DNA of 64,000 nt from Orientallactaga sibirica (Eukaryota; Chordata; Mammalia; Rodentia; Dipodidae): assembly GCA_036365145.1 (NCBI GenBank), contig JAEOAD010000982.1, forward strand, positions 5,296,001 to 5,360,000, read 5' to 3'. A program made the translations under genes and the position numbers. Below the pieces are notes generated by a model. The model was given only the letters and a program-made list of their open reading frames with translations, searched no databases and was not told the DNA's origin. Shown in pieces: positions 1-13,000 of the stretch (position 1 is its first letter; each line of letters begins with the position of its first letter).

Positions 1-1060
1 GAAAATGCTTTTATACATAATGTGTAATCTATTTCTATGAAGGCTGTAACAATTTTATAAAGCTATAGTTAAAAATGCATAAATGCAAACGATTATTTCC
101 ATGTGTATTCCTATAGGATATTTTAGTAACACATTTTGAAATCTACTCAGTAAATCTTGGGAATACCTACTTGAACAGTTAAGTAAATCCAACACCTGAG
201 CAGACATATGTAGGCTAGGGAATTTTGAATTTAGTTTAACTGAGTTTCATTTGGAGAAAGGAACGTCATAAGCAGAGAAATAAATAAAAATAACATGTTT
301 CCCTCATTCTAATTTTCTAGTTGACTTTCCTAAGTGTCATATTTTTGTCATAGTTTTCTTGTGATGAATGTTTTTTCATTATTCTAATTTATGTGTTAGT
401 CATTATGGTGTGTGGAATAATTCATCAAGTTAAAATGAATCAACTCATAGTCCAAGACATCCTGACTTCTATGATAGTCAAAGCCATTTATCATAATTCT
501 GGGCTACTTTAATTGAACTTCAAAAGATACTGAGTTCTAATGAGGGAATCACTTGAGAAAACATGATAAATTAAATGTGATGCAAAAGAAAAGAGCAAAG
601 CCCTAAGAAAAGACCTTGCAATGCAAATTTTTCAATATTTCAAGAAAAATAGGCTACCTGCAGAATTATAACCTCCTGCCATCTGGGAAGTCTTTTGTGT
701 TTTCACAATAAAATATTACCTAGATTGAAATGATTTCTCCTACTTATACAAGATATATCCAGGACTGCAAATTTCCATGTAAAATTCTAATTAAGCTATC
801 CCCATGGGTCATAGTGGAAGAGAAAATCTTTAAATAGCAAATTCATTCAAACTAGACTTGAATCTCATGTTCTGTCTTCACAACTAAACACAAGTGAGTA
901 CACTAGGAAGATTAACTTTCTTAAATAGCACCTGCATTTCTTTACTTATGTATGTATGTATTTATTTTGGCTGTGAGGCTCCAAGGACACATAAATACAC
1001 ATTACTCATTTTTAATAGTGTGTGTGCACATGTGTTTTATGTATGTGTATGTGCATATTT

Positions 1061-1277
1061 CCTTTTTAAAATATTTTATTTTTATTTATTGGTGAGAGAG
1101 AGATACAGAAATAGGCAGGTAGAGAGAGAGAATGGGAACGCCAGGGCCTCCAGCCACTGCAAACTCCAGATGTGTGCACTACCTTATGCATCTGACTTAC
1201 GTGGGTCCTGGAGAGTCAAACCTGGGTCATTTAGCTTTTCAGGCAAGTGCTTTAACCGCTAAGCCATCTCTCAGCCC
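1061..1277 (-). mobile_element. DIP-type SINE (B2 superfamily)
   Basis: In element sense: a tRNA-derived head (GGCTGAGAGATGGCTTAGCGG type with pol III A and B boxes), a middle with GCAGTGGCTGGAGGCCCTGG, a CT-rich run, and a tail of AATAAATA repeats. Flanks GTGTATGTGCATATTT (1045-1060) and GTGTATGTGCACATTT (1278-1293) form a 16-bp target duplication with one mismatch. It is inserted in an antisense B4-like element. The family name is from memory; the family is the most abundant in the window. Confidence 0.85.
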
Positions 1278-1293
1278 GTGTATGTGCACATTT

Positions 1294-1511
1294 CTATGTG
1301 TGTTGGATCATGTGTGGGGGAGCATATATATGCATGTGTGTACATGTATGGGGAGGCCAGAGATCAGTGTCAAATGTCTTTTTCAACCAGTCTCTACCAT
1401 ATATATTGAGACAAGGTCCTTCATGGAACCTGGAGTTCACTGATTCAGCTACAGTATCCAGCAAGCTCTAGAGTTCTTCTTTACTTGCCTCTCCTGTGCT
1501 GGGATTATAAG
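1294..1511 (-). mobile_element. B4-like SINE, antisense
   Basis: Plus-strand blocks GGGGAGGCCAGAGATC, GAGACAAGGTCC and CCTGTGCTGGGATTATAA are the reverse complement of a B4-like element. It appears to be continued at about 1850-1930 after a hAT-like insertion. Confidence 0.55.
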
Positions 1512-1832
1512 AATGTGGTGATTTGAATATAAAATGCCTTTCATAGTTTCATATGTTTGTGATTATGACTCATACTTAATCCTAGAGGTGGTATATCACT
1601 GGGGAGAGAGTGCTACCACACCCTCACTAGGTGGTCATAGTGAACTTTCTCTTACTGCTTCCTTCCTGTTGATGTGACAAGATGGGATGCCCAGCTGTCT
1701 GCTCCAGCCATGCTTTCTCTGTCATGATGAAACTTCTGCTTGAAATTATAAGATTCAATAAACCCTTTCCCTCCATAAGCTGCTTCTAGTCATGTGTTTT
1801 GTCCCACCAACAACAAGGTAAATGATACAAGG
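1512..1832 (+). mobile_element. hAT-like short element (URR1 type)
   Basis: From GTGGTGATTTGAATATAAAATG to AAGGTAAATGATACA, with the CAATAAACCCTTTCCCTCC block of the family. Nested in an antisense B4-like SINE. Confidence 0.55.
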
Positions 1833-2375
1833 TGTGTTTCACCATGTCTTGATTCTCATGTGGCTACTAAGTATCTGAACTCAGGTCCTCATGCCTACAT
1901 GGCAAGAACTCTAGTCATTGAGCAATTGTCCCAGACTTCACACTATTCATTTTTAATACAGTTAATTTTAGCAATGGGCACTCATTACATGCCAAACTCA
2001 TTTTAATAACAGTAAGTTCTTCTAGACAGCTATGAAGTTTGAAATAAATTACACGGCATGACAATGCAACCCAACAAAGTCTTGCTGCTGCTGAAATTAA
2101 GACAAAGAGCAATTGCATGGTTTGCAAGAAGCATTAGTCTTTAGAAAAGAATTTACTTAAAAAGATATACTCAGGGAATCCTACTTGAAGAGCATCTAAC
2201 CAAGTTGAAAATACATGCATACAGAGAGAACCTGTTCTTAGAAAGGTTCACTTCCCAATAGTCTGAAGGCCACTGAAAGATAAGCGTTTTCTTATCACAT
2301 TCTCACGTGACATGACCTTTCTTCAGAATCAGCATTGCTACAGATTAAGTTGTTTTCATTAGTCAAGTGACAACT

Positions 2376-2600
2376 CGGGGACTAGGGAAATGGATCCATG
2401 AGTAAATTGCTTGCCATACAAGCATGAAAACCAGCAGAGTTCAGATACTCCAGTTGCCACATAAAATTCTGGACATGTTAGTGCATTCCTATAATCCTAG
2501 CAATGGAGAGGCAGAGGCAGGGAATCCCTGTGGCTCATTGGATAGTCAGTCTAGCCAAATCAGGGAGCTCTAGGTTCAGTGAGAGATTCTGTCTTAAAAA
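2376..2600 (+). mobile_element. B4-like SINE (ID head joined to a B1-like part)
   Basis: ID-type head (GGGACTAGGGAAATGG, TTGCTTGCCATACAAGCATGA), then a B1-like body (GCAATGGAGAGGCAGAGGCAGGG). Diverged. Confidence 0.65.
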
Positions 2601-2611
2601 TTAAAGGCAGA

Positions 2612-2762
2612 AGAAGCTAGGCATGGTGGCACATGCCTTTAATCCCAGCACTCAGGAGGCAAAGGTAGGATTGATGTGAGTTCAAGTCCCCCCAATACTA
2701 CATAGTGAATTCCAGGTTAGCCTAGAGTACAGTGAGACCCTACCTCAAAAATCAAAAAAAAA
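2612..2762 (+). mobile_element. B1 SINE (7SL-derived)
   Basis: Contains the GGCATGGTGGCACATGCC start, the AATCCCAGCACTCAGGAGG core and an A-rich tail. Confidence 0.8.
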
Positions 2763-3409
2763 AATTAAAGGTAGACAGTGACTGAGGAAGACACCCCCCC
2801 CCCAAATGTTGATCTCTGGCCTTCACATACATATGCACACATGCATGCAACCTGTTCAGACAAATATGCATACACACAAAAAAATCAACTTAAGGGAAGA
2901 GTTTAAGGATTCATTTATTATGCAGGTGAAAGCATGGCAGGGTAGCCCTTTCCTTTTGTGGTTATCTCAGGGCGCAAACATTCCCTGACCATGTAGAGTA
3001 GTAATATCCATATCTCTCCATACATGAGAAAGTTCACAGAATCATTTAAATCTGTACAGTTGCAAGCCAAGTGTTGGAAAGTGGGAAAACCAGACAAGAG
3101 ATTGGGGTTGCACATTGTGTCCAACAAGTTTGAGCCCTGTGTGTGGCCTCCCATCTTTGAGTGTGTGGCACTCGGCACAATCTCTATATGTACCTGCTAT
3201 CCATTAACACTAGACTATATCCCATGAAAACATACAAAGGAGCCTTAATCATCTTTGAGAATTGGCAAAGCACAGTCACCTTACATTTCCTGGGTACAAG
3301 AAACTTCATTATATTAAGGCACTCAGGATGTTTAATATAGAATGGAAGTAAAACTTATATAGCTATGGCCACATGTTAACACTGTGATCAATAGTGGGCC
3401 AGTGTATCA

Positions 3410-3728
3410 GTTAATTTCTTGTTGCTGGGAAAAATACCTGACTACAAGCAACTTAGGAAAAGGTTTATTTCAGTTCTAGAGTAGTGGGAAAAAGTATGGC
3501 AGGCCTCAGTAAGTACCTATATTATCTCATTACCTCACCAAGGAAAAAGTATAGAGTAAGAGAGAATAGCAAATGGGACCAGGCTAAAAAACCTTAGTGT
3601 CCACCCCCAGTGATACATTAAGTCTCCACCTCTTAAAGATTCTACAACCTTCCAGAACAATACAAGTATCTTGGGATTAAGTGTTCACACTTGAGTCTAT
3701 AGGGGTCATTTTACATTCAAACCACCAT
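3410..3728 (-). mobile_element. Rodent hAT-like short element (URR1 type)
   Basis: Antisense member of a family of ~320-bp nonautonomous elements that in sense start near GGTTTGAAT and end near GGTAACTAATACA. The name URR1 is from memory. Here the plus strand starts TATCAGTTAATTTCTTGTTGC. The family recurs below. Confidence 0.5.
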
Positions 3729-3962
3729 AAATGGTAAATGATAGGCCAGTGATGGTTGCTCCATAAGATTATACTGAAGGTGCAAAAAAAATCCTGTCAC
3801 TGAGTGACATCAAAGACATTGCTGCATCATAGACCAGTGTGCTAACTCTAGCTGTAATTTTACATGACTGGTTAATACAGGAGTCTCCTCAAGTTTTTTT
3901 TTTTTTCCTAAAAATGACTAAGTAATACATAAGATGTAAAAATGACTAAGTAATACATAAGA

Positions 3963-4320
3963 TGTAAGGCTGGGAGATGGATCAGTCAGTAAAACACTTG
4001 CCTTGCTAGCATGAGGTCCTGAGTTCCATTCCCACAAGCCATGTAAAACTGCTGGACACAGTGGTACACACCTGTAATCCCAGTGCTGGGGAGGTATGGA
4101 CAGGGGTAATCTATGGGCTTTCTGCCCAACCAGTCTGCAATATTTGGTGAGTTCCAGTGCATTGAGAGACTCAGTCTGGAAAAATATTGATAGTACCTGA
4201 GAAAGGACATCTGAGTTTGCCCTCTGGTCTTCACATACACCTGCATCTATACACAAATGATTACACACATGAACGTGTACATACATATGTAAACACAGAG
4301 AGAGATAAATAATATGTGAT
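3963..4320 (+). mobile_element. B4-like SINE
   Basis: ID-type head (GGCTGGGAGATGGATCAG, CTTGCCTTGCTAGCATGAGG), B1-like middle, then a (CA)-rich 3' end with CCCTCTGGTCTTCACATAC. Confidence 0.75.
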
Positions 4321-4679
4321 TTCATTTATTTAGATGTAACTGGTCCTACTTAAAACAGGTCAAGAAAATTACTCAAATCTATGGTTCTTAGATAAATGAC
4401 AGAATAAGGCACAAATGAATGCTTATGCTATTGTAATGTAATCTCTCAATGTTTATTAATTGGTGGAGTATCACCATAACAAAACAAACTCTGCCTAGGT
4501 CTTCTTTTATAAATTTCTTTGCAGCTGTGAGGATATTACCTCATAATTTCAGGTACACAACAAAAGTGGAAATAACACCAAAAATGTTCTCTCTTTAGAT
4601 TCTGGTCCAATGGGAAAAAAAAAGAGTCTTTACAGATGTGAAATAAGGTTTGGTTGTGATACTTTTGAAACATGAAAAT

Positions 4680-4910
4680 AAAAAGAGAAGAAGGAAGGAA
4701 GGGAGGGGGAAGAAGAGGAAGAAGAGGAGAAAACAAGAAATGAGATAAACCAGGATGAGAAATTAGAGGGAAAGAAAGAAATTAGAGGGAGGAAAGGAAG
4801 GAGGGAAGCAGGAGAGAAAGAACAAGTGGGCGAGAGGGAGGTGGGAGGGAAGGAGGAGAATAAGAGAAAAGATGGATGGATGGAAAGAAGGAAGGAAGGA
4901 AGGAAAAACA
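4680..4910. repeat. Polypurine (GGAA/GAAG)n tract
   Basis: About 230 bp of nearly pure A/G on the plus strand, ending in (GGAA)n. The Ser/Pro/Phe-rich minus-strand frames here are artefacts. Confidence 0.9.
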
Positions 4911-5032
4911 TTTCCATTCAGAGATAATATAGGGATGTTCACTAGACCTCTGCTATGTGTAAACCAGAAGGAATTGTGGAGCACATATTCTAAGGACAAG
5001 CCACTAGTTTCAAAAGTCAAGAATAACCTATG

Positions 5033-5378
5033 GTGGTTTGAATAAAATTGCCACCATAAACTCTTGTTTCGAATGCTTGGTCCCCAGGTGGATGGCAATT
5101 TGGAAGGTTGACCTTTACTGGAGGAGGTTTTTTGGTGGAGGTGAGTTTTGGAGTGTTATAGCCAGCTCCCCTTACCAGAGCTCAGCTCACTCTCTTGCTG
5201 TTGTAATTTCCATCTGCTGTGGCAGAGGTGATGTCCAGCCTCTGCTCATGACATGCTTTCCCCTGTCGTCATGAAGATTCCCCTTGAGACTGTAAGCCAA
5301 ATAAAAACTTGCCTCCCATCAGCTGCTTTAGGTCGGGTGCTTTGCCCCAGCCACAAGAAGGTAACTATAGCATAGCAC
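5033..5378 (+). mobile_element. hAT-like short element (URR1 type)
   Basis: Sense copy from GGTGGTTTGAATAAAATTG through a GAAGATTCCCCTTGAGACTG block to AAGGTAACTATAGCA. Confidence 0.55.
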
Positions 5379-5424
5379 AAAACATGACATTAACAATGGG
5401 GTAGCTAAGTACCCAGACTCAAAA

Positions 5425-5640
5425 CATGACCTTTTTTTTTTATTGACAACTTCTAAACTTACAGACAATAAACCATAACATTTCCTTCTCCTCCCCCATT
5501 CCCTTTCAGAACTCTGCTCTCCATCATATCCCCTCCCTCTCTCCATTAGTCTCTCTTAATTTGATGTCATCATCTTTTTCTCCTATTATGAGGGTCTTGT
5601 GAAGGTATGTATTGCTAGGCACTGAGAGGTCATAGATATC
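5425..5640 (-). mobile_element. L1 3' end, antisense
   Basis: Starts with a T-run (5430-5440), then TATTGACAACTTCTAAA-like and pyrimidine-rich blocks, the reverse complement of the L1 3' terminus and its G-rich tract. It sits beside a hAT-like element. Confidence 0.55.
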
Positions 5641-5852
5641 GAGGCCAATATACTAGGGGACTTCTACTTGTTTGTATAAGGTGAGAAGAGCAGCCTTGTC
5701 CTTCTGTCATGTTCTGCTTCTCCATAGTTCCAAAACCAGGACTCCAACTGACCTTTGGTTGAAACCTTGAAATTGAGCCAAAATAAAATTTCCCTCCCTG
5801 AAGTGGATTTTTCCCTAGTATTTGCCACAGCAAGGAAAATCTAATAGATGGG
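5641..5852 (+). mobile_element. Possible hAT-like 3' part
   Basis: Ends CAGCAAGGAAAATCTAATAGATG after a GAAACCTTGAAATTGAGCC block that resembles the 3' third of the URR1-type elements. Weakly supported. Confidence 0.35.
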
Positions 5853-6683
5853 AATTCAGACATTTATTAGGTCTAGAAAGGGTTTTTTTTTTCAATTATA
5901 AATGATTAGAAAATTAAATACAAGTTGATAAGCTTCTATTTAGTGAACCATTTGCCACAATCTAACAGGTACATAGTGAAGAGTTGAAATCACTTTTAAA
6001 GTTATTTCCATTTGAATATATACCTTCTCAACTATTCCAGTATTTTTGTTTTCTTATTCAGTCTTCATTTTTTTAAAAAAGGAAACTGTCAGTAACATCC
6101 AAAATAAGAATGTAATCCATCTGGTTTATCTTTAGATAAGGACATCATTTGCATTGGGGGAGGAGGAGTGAGGAAGACCAAAAATAATGTGATATGTTCA
6201 AAAGTGATGAATTATTAATGCCTACAATCCTGGAAGGAACCAAAAGAAGTGTGAGGTGAAAGCAAAAATAAGGAGAAAACAAATCTAAATTTCCTTGAAT
6301 TAGATGAATTCTCATCATTTTTCTTGTCTAAGGTATTAATAGGATTAATGTATTTTTGAACATGATGGATTACTTTGCAAGATTAATGTTTCTAATTAAA
6401 TGAGCTATCTTTTATGTTTTTGTTTCTGGGCTATGAAATTGTTACTTTCCGGATATAACTAGAAATGATATATGAACGTTAAAAGTATGATCAGTGAGAG
6501 TTGAATAGAAAAACTGAGGGGGGAAAAAAGTGATTTTATTCTCTGAAAATAATTTGAGATCATGTTTATATGCAAATCAGGAATATGTACTTCTCCAAAA
6601 TAAAAATGTTGATCATTAAGTACAATACCATTTTTTAATGTAATAAGAACATACTGCCTTATTTTTGTTTGGGATTATTTTTT

Positions 6684-6765
6684 TCCTGTGGTGCTGAGGA
6701 TTGAACCTGCGACCTCATGCATGCTTGGTAAAAGATCTACTACTGAGACATATCTCCAGTCCCTT
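6684..6765 (-). mobile_element. ID SINE (tRNA-Ala-derived), antisense
   Basis: The plus strand reads GTGCTGAGGATTGAACCTGC and ends CATATCTCCAGTCCC, the reverse complement of an ID head. Confidence 0.7.
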
Positions 6766-6899
6766 ATCTTTCCAAGAAAAAAGATAAAATGAGAATCATT
6801 ACTCTTGGAATCCTTCTACTAGAATATAATTCTCACTGCTTAGTGGGATATTAATAATTTGAACAGCAAAATTTTCATTAAATGACAAGTTACAGTTTA

Positions 6900-7600
6900 C
6901 AATAAAAGGGACAATAGAATGTAAAACAGGAAGATCAACTGGATGGGAAACTCATAGATTCCAGAGAGAAGCCGCCACTGCTCTTGAGCTAAGAAGAGTG
7001 GGAACACACATCAAAAAGCCTCTCAAATAACTGTGCTTATTCCCTTCAATCCAAGCTGCTCTCACTCTTGCCTGGAGGATACATTTTATGTTACAGATGG
7101 CAGAGAATACTAGAGAGATTCAAGATTCATCAATACAATAATAAAAGTTAGCCAACTGCATACCACAAGATGTGTTCTCTCTACCACATCTGCAGGGCCC
7201 AGGAGACAATGCAGAGGAAGCAGTGACATGAGTACTGCTGTCACTGCTAGACTAACAACCAGCTGCAGGGAGAGTCACAGACACTGTGGTCACTCAAAAC
7301 TCATCAAAGTAGAAATCTATGGGCTACAGAGAATTTAACACAAAATCAGACTTCTAACACATCTGCCAAGGCTCAGGAAATATTGTGGAAGAGAGTGTAG
7401 AAAGATTGTAAAGGCCACAGCGTAGCTAGGAATATCCTGAGGAGAATATCCCAACAGAGACTGTCTGAAGCCTTCATGGCCTCACAGTAGATACCAATAA
7501 CCCCACTGAAGAGGGCTCTCAGTGGAATGGGGTGAGGGAGAAGGGATATAAGGTTATAACCTTCTAAAATTTTTTTATAAATTTAAATTAAAACAACTAA
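6900..7600 (+). mobile_element. L1 3' UTR
   Basis: Carries the GGCTCAGGAAAT...GTGGAAGAGAGTGTAGAAAG marker at 7370-7410, the CCTCACAGTAGATACC block and the GGGATATAAGGTTATAACC end typical of rodent Lx-like 3' UTRs. A DIP SINE begins directly after it. Confidence 0.7.
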
Positions 7601-7812
7601 GGGCTGGAGAGATGACTTAGCAGTTAAGGCACTTGCCTGCAAACCCTAATGACCCAGATTTGATTCCCCAGTACCCACATAAGCCACAAGCACATGGTGA
7701 TGCATGCATCTGGAGTTTGTTTGCAGTGGCTAGAGGCTCTGGTGCACCCATTCTCTCTATCTGCCTCTTTCTCTGTTTCTCAAATAAGTAAAAATAAAAT
7801 ATTAAAAGAATT
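7601..7812 (+). mobile_element. DIP-type SINE
   Basis: Complete, from GGGCTGGAGAGATGAC at 7601 to an AATAAAATATTAAAAG tail. It sits directly behind an L1 3' end. Confidence 0.85.
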
Positions 7813-7819
7813 AAAATGC

Positions 7820-7910
7820 CATGTGGCTCAGTGATAGAGGATTTCCCTATCATGTGCAAGTACCTGGGTTCGATCCCTCCACACACAAATAATAAATAAT
7901 AAAGTAAAAT
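7820..7910 (+). mobile_element. ID SINE
   Basis: GTGGCTCAGTGATAGAGG (A box) and GGGTTCGATCCCT (B box) followed by an A-rich tail. Confidence 0.75.
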
Positions 7911-8099
7911 GACATGAATACTAATTTTAATAAGCAACCTGGTAATGAAGGCAATCTTGTGCCAATCTGAAGCTTTAGAAAGCAATGGATGTCTTTCACT
8001 CATGTGAAGAGGAAATGCTAAGTCATTCTTAATAAATGCTGTGTGTTGAAAGACACCATGCTTTCAAAATATGGAAGAAAGCAGCCAACCAAAAGCAGC

Positions 8100-8470
8100 T
8101 GATGGGAGGAAAGTTGTTTATTTTGGCTTACATCTCCAAGGGAAGCTCCATGATGGCAGGCGAACATGTGACATGAGCAGAGGCTGGACATTCACCTCTG
8201 CCACAGCAGGTGGCCAACAGCAGCAAGAAGATGAGACAAACACTGGCAAGGGGGAGGTGGCTGTAGCGCCCGTAAGCCCACCCCCACAATACACCTCCTC
8301 CTCTAGAATGATCCAATTCCCAAATTGCCATCAGCTGGGGACTGTGCAGTCGGAACACAAGCAGAGTCCAGGGACCACCAGAGACCAGGACACACCACGA
8401 ATAAGTGCCAGGAATCCTTCCTCTCCAGGGGCTTGAATGTCTGTCCAAGCTGGATATCACTTAAAACCCC
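8100..8470 (-). mobile_element. hAT-like short element (URR1 type)
   Basis: Reverse complement of the 5.0-5.4 kb copy over 8120-8260 (shared GAGCAGAGGCTGGACATTCA region), continuing with related sequence. The 110-121 codon frames on both strands are by-products. Confidence 0.5.
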
Positions 8471-8888
8471 CTGTAGAGCACAAGAATACATCACAAGTTG
8501 GATATGTTCACCATAGGATCACTACTCTCATATGTGTGAGCCTGGGGATGATTTGTGGCTCCTAGAAGAGACAGGGAGGCAGATGACACTAATTGTTTGT
8601 TTACTTTACTGGGGGAGAGGCTGGTGCTCTAAGTAGAAGAAGTTAATCACTGGCTCCTTCTGGCTTTTGCCAAAACAAACAGCTTCCAATTACTGCCTCT
8701 GATCTCTAATCAGCTACCTAAGAGAGCTGATCAGTGGTATTTTATAGGGTGAATAATGTCCCATTAAGCAAGAATCTCAACACTAATAAAATTCTAGAAG
8801 CCAAGGGCCAAGGCTGCCAGCAACCTGCTATTAATCTTCCAGCAGGATTTTATCCACTTTCTCCATGAGTCTTCCCAAGTCCTGGAAA

Positions 8889-8913
8889 ACACGCACGCAC
8901 ACGCACGCACGCA
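8889..8913. repeat. (CGCA)n simple repeat
   Basis: Short CACGCACGCACACGCACGC run. Confidence 0.8.
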
Positions 8914-10215
8914 GATACCACTTGTATACAGTGAGTACTATATCTCTTCAACTCCTATTCTCTTGAGCCCTTTTTATAAGAAAAGACATTAGCAGGTTCC
9001 AGGCCTGCTTTTTGCAGACTATTTTAAGTCTCCCAGACTCAGCCACTCTGTGACCACCAAAACCAGAACTGGGCAGGCAAGAGGTGGGGTGAGGGGAGGT
9101 CTCTATCTCAAACTCTACCACTTGCATAATACATGAGGTCATTCTTTAGTTAAACAAGATTCCCCAGAAAAGAGAAGGCTTATCTAGGCATCATCTCCTT
9201 CTTTTCCTTCTTCAATCCTTCAGTCAAATTATATGAACTAAATAGAGAAGTTTCTTCCTGAGTGAGTGTTCACACCTTTAAACTAAGCAGGTTAACCTCA
9301 GTGAGGTTGCTGCACCCTTCATATACAAGACATAAGACTGGCTCCACACATGAATGACCCTTTTGCTCAGAGCTCATGTTCTGTGATCACAATGTGAACA
9401 AGCCTTAATAATTTAATGATTTTTCCCTCTTGAGTTTTGTTTGTTGTGTGAGTCCTATGGAACACTGATATATACCGGAAGTTTCAGGTCACATGAGATT
9501 CTGTATTCCATTGTTCCCTTCCCTCTCCAGAGCAAATTCTCACCACACACTTCACCATTCTTCTCACTTCCATCCCACTGACTTCCTCTTCCTCACACCT
9601 CAATCTGAGGTGACTTACAGATGGGCCCGGTGCAGGGTAAGTGTGGGTCACAGGTAGGAAAGGCAGTTAGGAAAGCATGTCCTACATTATCCCAGAACAT
9701 GATGCTGTCTCTCCCCAGTCCAGGCTTGTAACAAGTGAACAGTAGGGTGAACAGTAAAAGTCCAAATGTCATCCATGGTGAAGCATTTGCCCACCCTGAA
9801 TCAATGCGATCCTCTGGTCATAGAAAGGGGAGGCTCCTGGCTTGACTCTTTGCCAAGCCAGAGTATAATATGTTGGCCCATCTGCTGGCAGAGGAGGAAC
9901 CTGGTCAGGATGACGTGTGTGTGCTCAAGGTCCCAGGCACCAGCATGGTCCACTTGCATGGTACCCACTGAGCACATACAATAATCTTTTGAATCTCATG
10001 ATTCTTTCTTGCTTGTGTGTCCCTTCTGGTTATTTCAAGCTACCCTCCAGGGATGAATCAGGGAAAACCAATTGCGCAATGTCAATATTTATGCATCCAA
10101 ATTGAAAACTGATATTTGCATGTAAAACCAGCCCCCACCAGTAACTGTGTATTAATATTACACATTTCATGTGTTTCCTTGCTGTAAACGACATTGAATA
10201 GCACATTTGGATTGT
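8914..10215. other. Stretch without recognised features
   Basis: No repeat family or gene is recognised in these 1.3 kb of ANOS1 intron 1. Open frames up to 72 codons look like chance. Confidence 0.4.
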
Positions 10216-10220
10216 GGTGA

Positions 10221-10510
10221 CAAGGGCTGGGGAGATCATAAATGCTTGTCTCTAAAGCATAAGGACCTGTGTTCAGATCCCCAGCACCTACATAAAAAAT
10301 AGGCATGGTGGTACATGCCTGTAATCCTAATACTCGGGAAGTAGAGGCAGGAGGATCCCCATAGCTAGCTAGCTAATCTAGCAACAACTTGAGAAAGTCA
10401 GTCACTGCACCTAATATTGACCTCTGACCTCCACATAAACATGCACTTGTGCATGTGTGCCTACACACATACCAACAGGCACAGAACATGGACACACACA
10501 CGAGATGATT
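10221..10510 (+). mobile_element. B4-like SINE
   Basis: GGGCTGGGGAGATC head, GGCATGGTGGTACATGCC B1-like start, then the TGACCTCCACATAAAC and CA-rich end. Confidence 0.75.
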
Positions 10511-10514
10511 AGCC

Positions 10515-10819
10515 TAGGGAGAACAGTTGCAGAAGATAGATATTTTGCTTGCTCTAAAAGAAACTTTTTTTTTTTTTCGCATCAGGCCCTGAAAAGTTAG
10601 ATCTTCCATCTAGAAATTAATTAACCAGTCTCCCCTGCCCATGATCAAATAAATACTCAGTCATATCCGATTTGCAACCCCCAACGATACAATCCTGAAA
10701 ATAGACAAAAGCAAAACCTGGAAGCTGCCCTCACTCTGAACTCAGTTTCAACCCCAGCATGCCGATGATGAGAAGACAGGTAGCAAAGGTGGAGAATTTC
10801 CCAGACGTTCATGGACAAG

Positions 10820-10852
<33 letters not shown>

Positions 10853-13000
10853 AAGAATGTACTGTGTGACCTGCCCTGATGGCTATCTACAACATGCAGA
10901 GCAGTTCTCCCTGCTGCAAGCTCCATCTTCCTGTTTCCTGCCCTAAAGCTTCATTCAGTGATAAATGAGTGCCCCCCCGAACTGCTACGCTTGGCAGATG
11001 TAAACCGTGTAACTGCACATGTGTCCACATATTATATCTATGAACTTGAATTAGTGCCAAATGTCCGGTGTGTATAAAGGACTCACAGACCCAGACACTG
11101 ATGCTAACATGCACTGTGGCTTCTCATGAGCGAGAAGCAGCATTCAATCCATTGTGCAGGGCTTCCAAGCACATCTTGTTTTCATTATGAAATTCTAGTC
11201 TCCTCCAGGTGAGCAAGCAGTAGGGAGATAACCAGGTATCTTCTGTGGCCTCCCACCATCCCCATTTGTTTGCTTCAACCATGGTTTCTTGTACTTTTTC
11301 AAGACGTTTGGCAGCCACTGTGTGCAGCAGGTAGAGCAAAGACAACCCATGTACCTTAAGGTCCTTAGTGGGTAACTCTACCTATAGTGCCCCAACCAAC
11401 CCGCAGCAGTGAGATTTCAGCTTCCACTGGAGACCTAGTGTATCACGTCTCTGCCCCTCAACACCCCCACCCCAGAGCTCTAGGTTGCTGCCCATATCTC
11501 GAATGCATAGGCTACATCATTCCCTGACACACCCAGGTAGCAGCGTTCACACCTAAGAGTTTGAGTACCTGGCTGGCATCCAGGCCACCCTTAAACAGAG
11601 TCCTTGAATCACGAAAGAGGAGATGGAAGCATGCAGCTACTCCCCGAAACGGGCCTCAGTGTGGGCTGACTTGCAGGAGGTGAAGAGACAGAGTGGAGTT
11701 AGTGATAAATCAGCTAGTCCTTTATAAACGCTCCATGCGGTGGTTCCAGTCTCTTTCTTCCACTGTCCCTCCAGTAATGATAAGAAAGAGGTGTGGGTGT
11801 AGACAGGGAAGCTTGCCGTTTTATAAGGGAGGAGGGTAAGGCTGTCTTTCCAAATCTTAAGTAGAATCCTTTCTGTTTAAAAACAATGAAAAGGTAGGTA
11901 TTGGCAGGTTAGAGTTAAACCTCTAAGCATGGCTTTGCAATTACTTTTTTTCTAAAAAAACAGCAGTTATTAAGTCCTAACTGAGTAATTTGCAACTTAT
12001 TTAACCCCATCTAATTAAAATGTAATCGGGATTGTCTGGCAAAGTGTTTTCTGTGAGCAGTTTGTCTTGGGAAGAGGAATCAAGCCAAGAGACCACAAGG
12101 AAAGCTTTCATAGGAATTGGCTCCCTGTTAACTGCCTCTATGGCCGCTGCAACTGTAAAACACATGAATGACTGCAACGGACAACTCAATAAAAAGGGTG
12201 AAAAGATACTCTTCCTCCCTGGGACAGACTCCTGGCTTTTGTTGTATGTCTGGCTGTTGTTGAACCAATAGCATGGCATCTTTCAGGAGAGTGGCTTTCA
12301 GGACTGGGCAGTTAGTTCTACACCAAGTACCTAGGGACCGAGCCTGATCCAGGATGTTCCTATAATTTCATTCAGGAGGCAGCCCAGGCTTCTCCCTTCT
12401 CCAAAGATGCAGGAGGGCCTCAGAGCACATCCACCTTTCTGATTAGGAACAAACAACTTCCAGTGCATGCTCCCAACACATGCACACTTCCACCAGAGCT
12501 CCAAATTTTGGAGGATCCCAGCTTTGAGCTCCAGGTGTGCCCCTTCTAACACACCTGCCAGTGAGGACATCCCCAGTGCATGGAAAATCACCCCCAAACT
12601 GCACTGTCCCTAACATAGCTCACTCTGACACTTTAATCCCTGGAGCCACTGCCTTCAGCACGCCCCCTCAACCAGGCCTGGGCAGGAGTAAGGAGTGTTC
12701 AAACTGAAAATCCCAACACTAGCTGAATCTGGAAACCCACAGCACTTTCTAGCCAGAACAACCTGCCTGACTCCTCGAACTCATCCTTGAGCATCCAAAT
12801 GGCCCTGCTAAGTCCCCTGGACATTCCACCTCTTTCCTTACTTTCTATTAACCATTAGCAAGACTTGGAGCAAGCACAACCACTACCACTCCCATCACAT
12901 GCGCACATGTACACACACACACACCACAAAATTTGGCCCTAGTCTAGGGACTGGAGTGATTCTAGGTCCGCCTAGTGTTAAAGCCAGTTGCAGGGAGACA
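10515..13000. other. Repeat-poor part of ANOS1 intron 1
   Basis: Apart from a (CA)n run this 2.5-kb stretch shows none of the window's repeat families. It holds only chance frames on both strands (12001-12597 among them), with no recognisable protein. As the first 2-3 kb of intron 1 after the promoter it is a plausible place for regulatory elements, but no specific site can be supported by eye. Confidence 0.5.
10821..10850. repeat. (CA)n microsatellite
   Basis: About 15 uninterrupted CA units. Confidence 0.9.

Noticed and set aside
4536..5098. Minus-strand frames of 66-111 codons
   Set aside because: They are translations of a (GGAA)n-type purine tract.
7820..7910. Possible tRNA gene (A and B boxes present)
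   Set aside because: It is an ID SINE with an A-rich tail; it does not fold as a full tRNA with a proper acceptor stem.
12001..12597. Frames of 79-92 codons in ANOS1 intron 1
   Set aside because: No recognisable domain, overlapping frames on both strands, no splice context.
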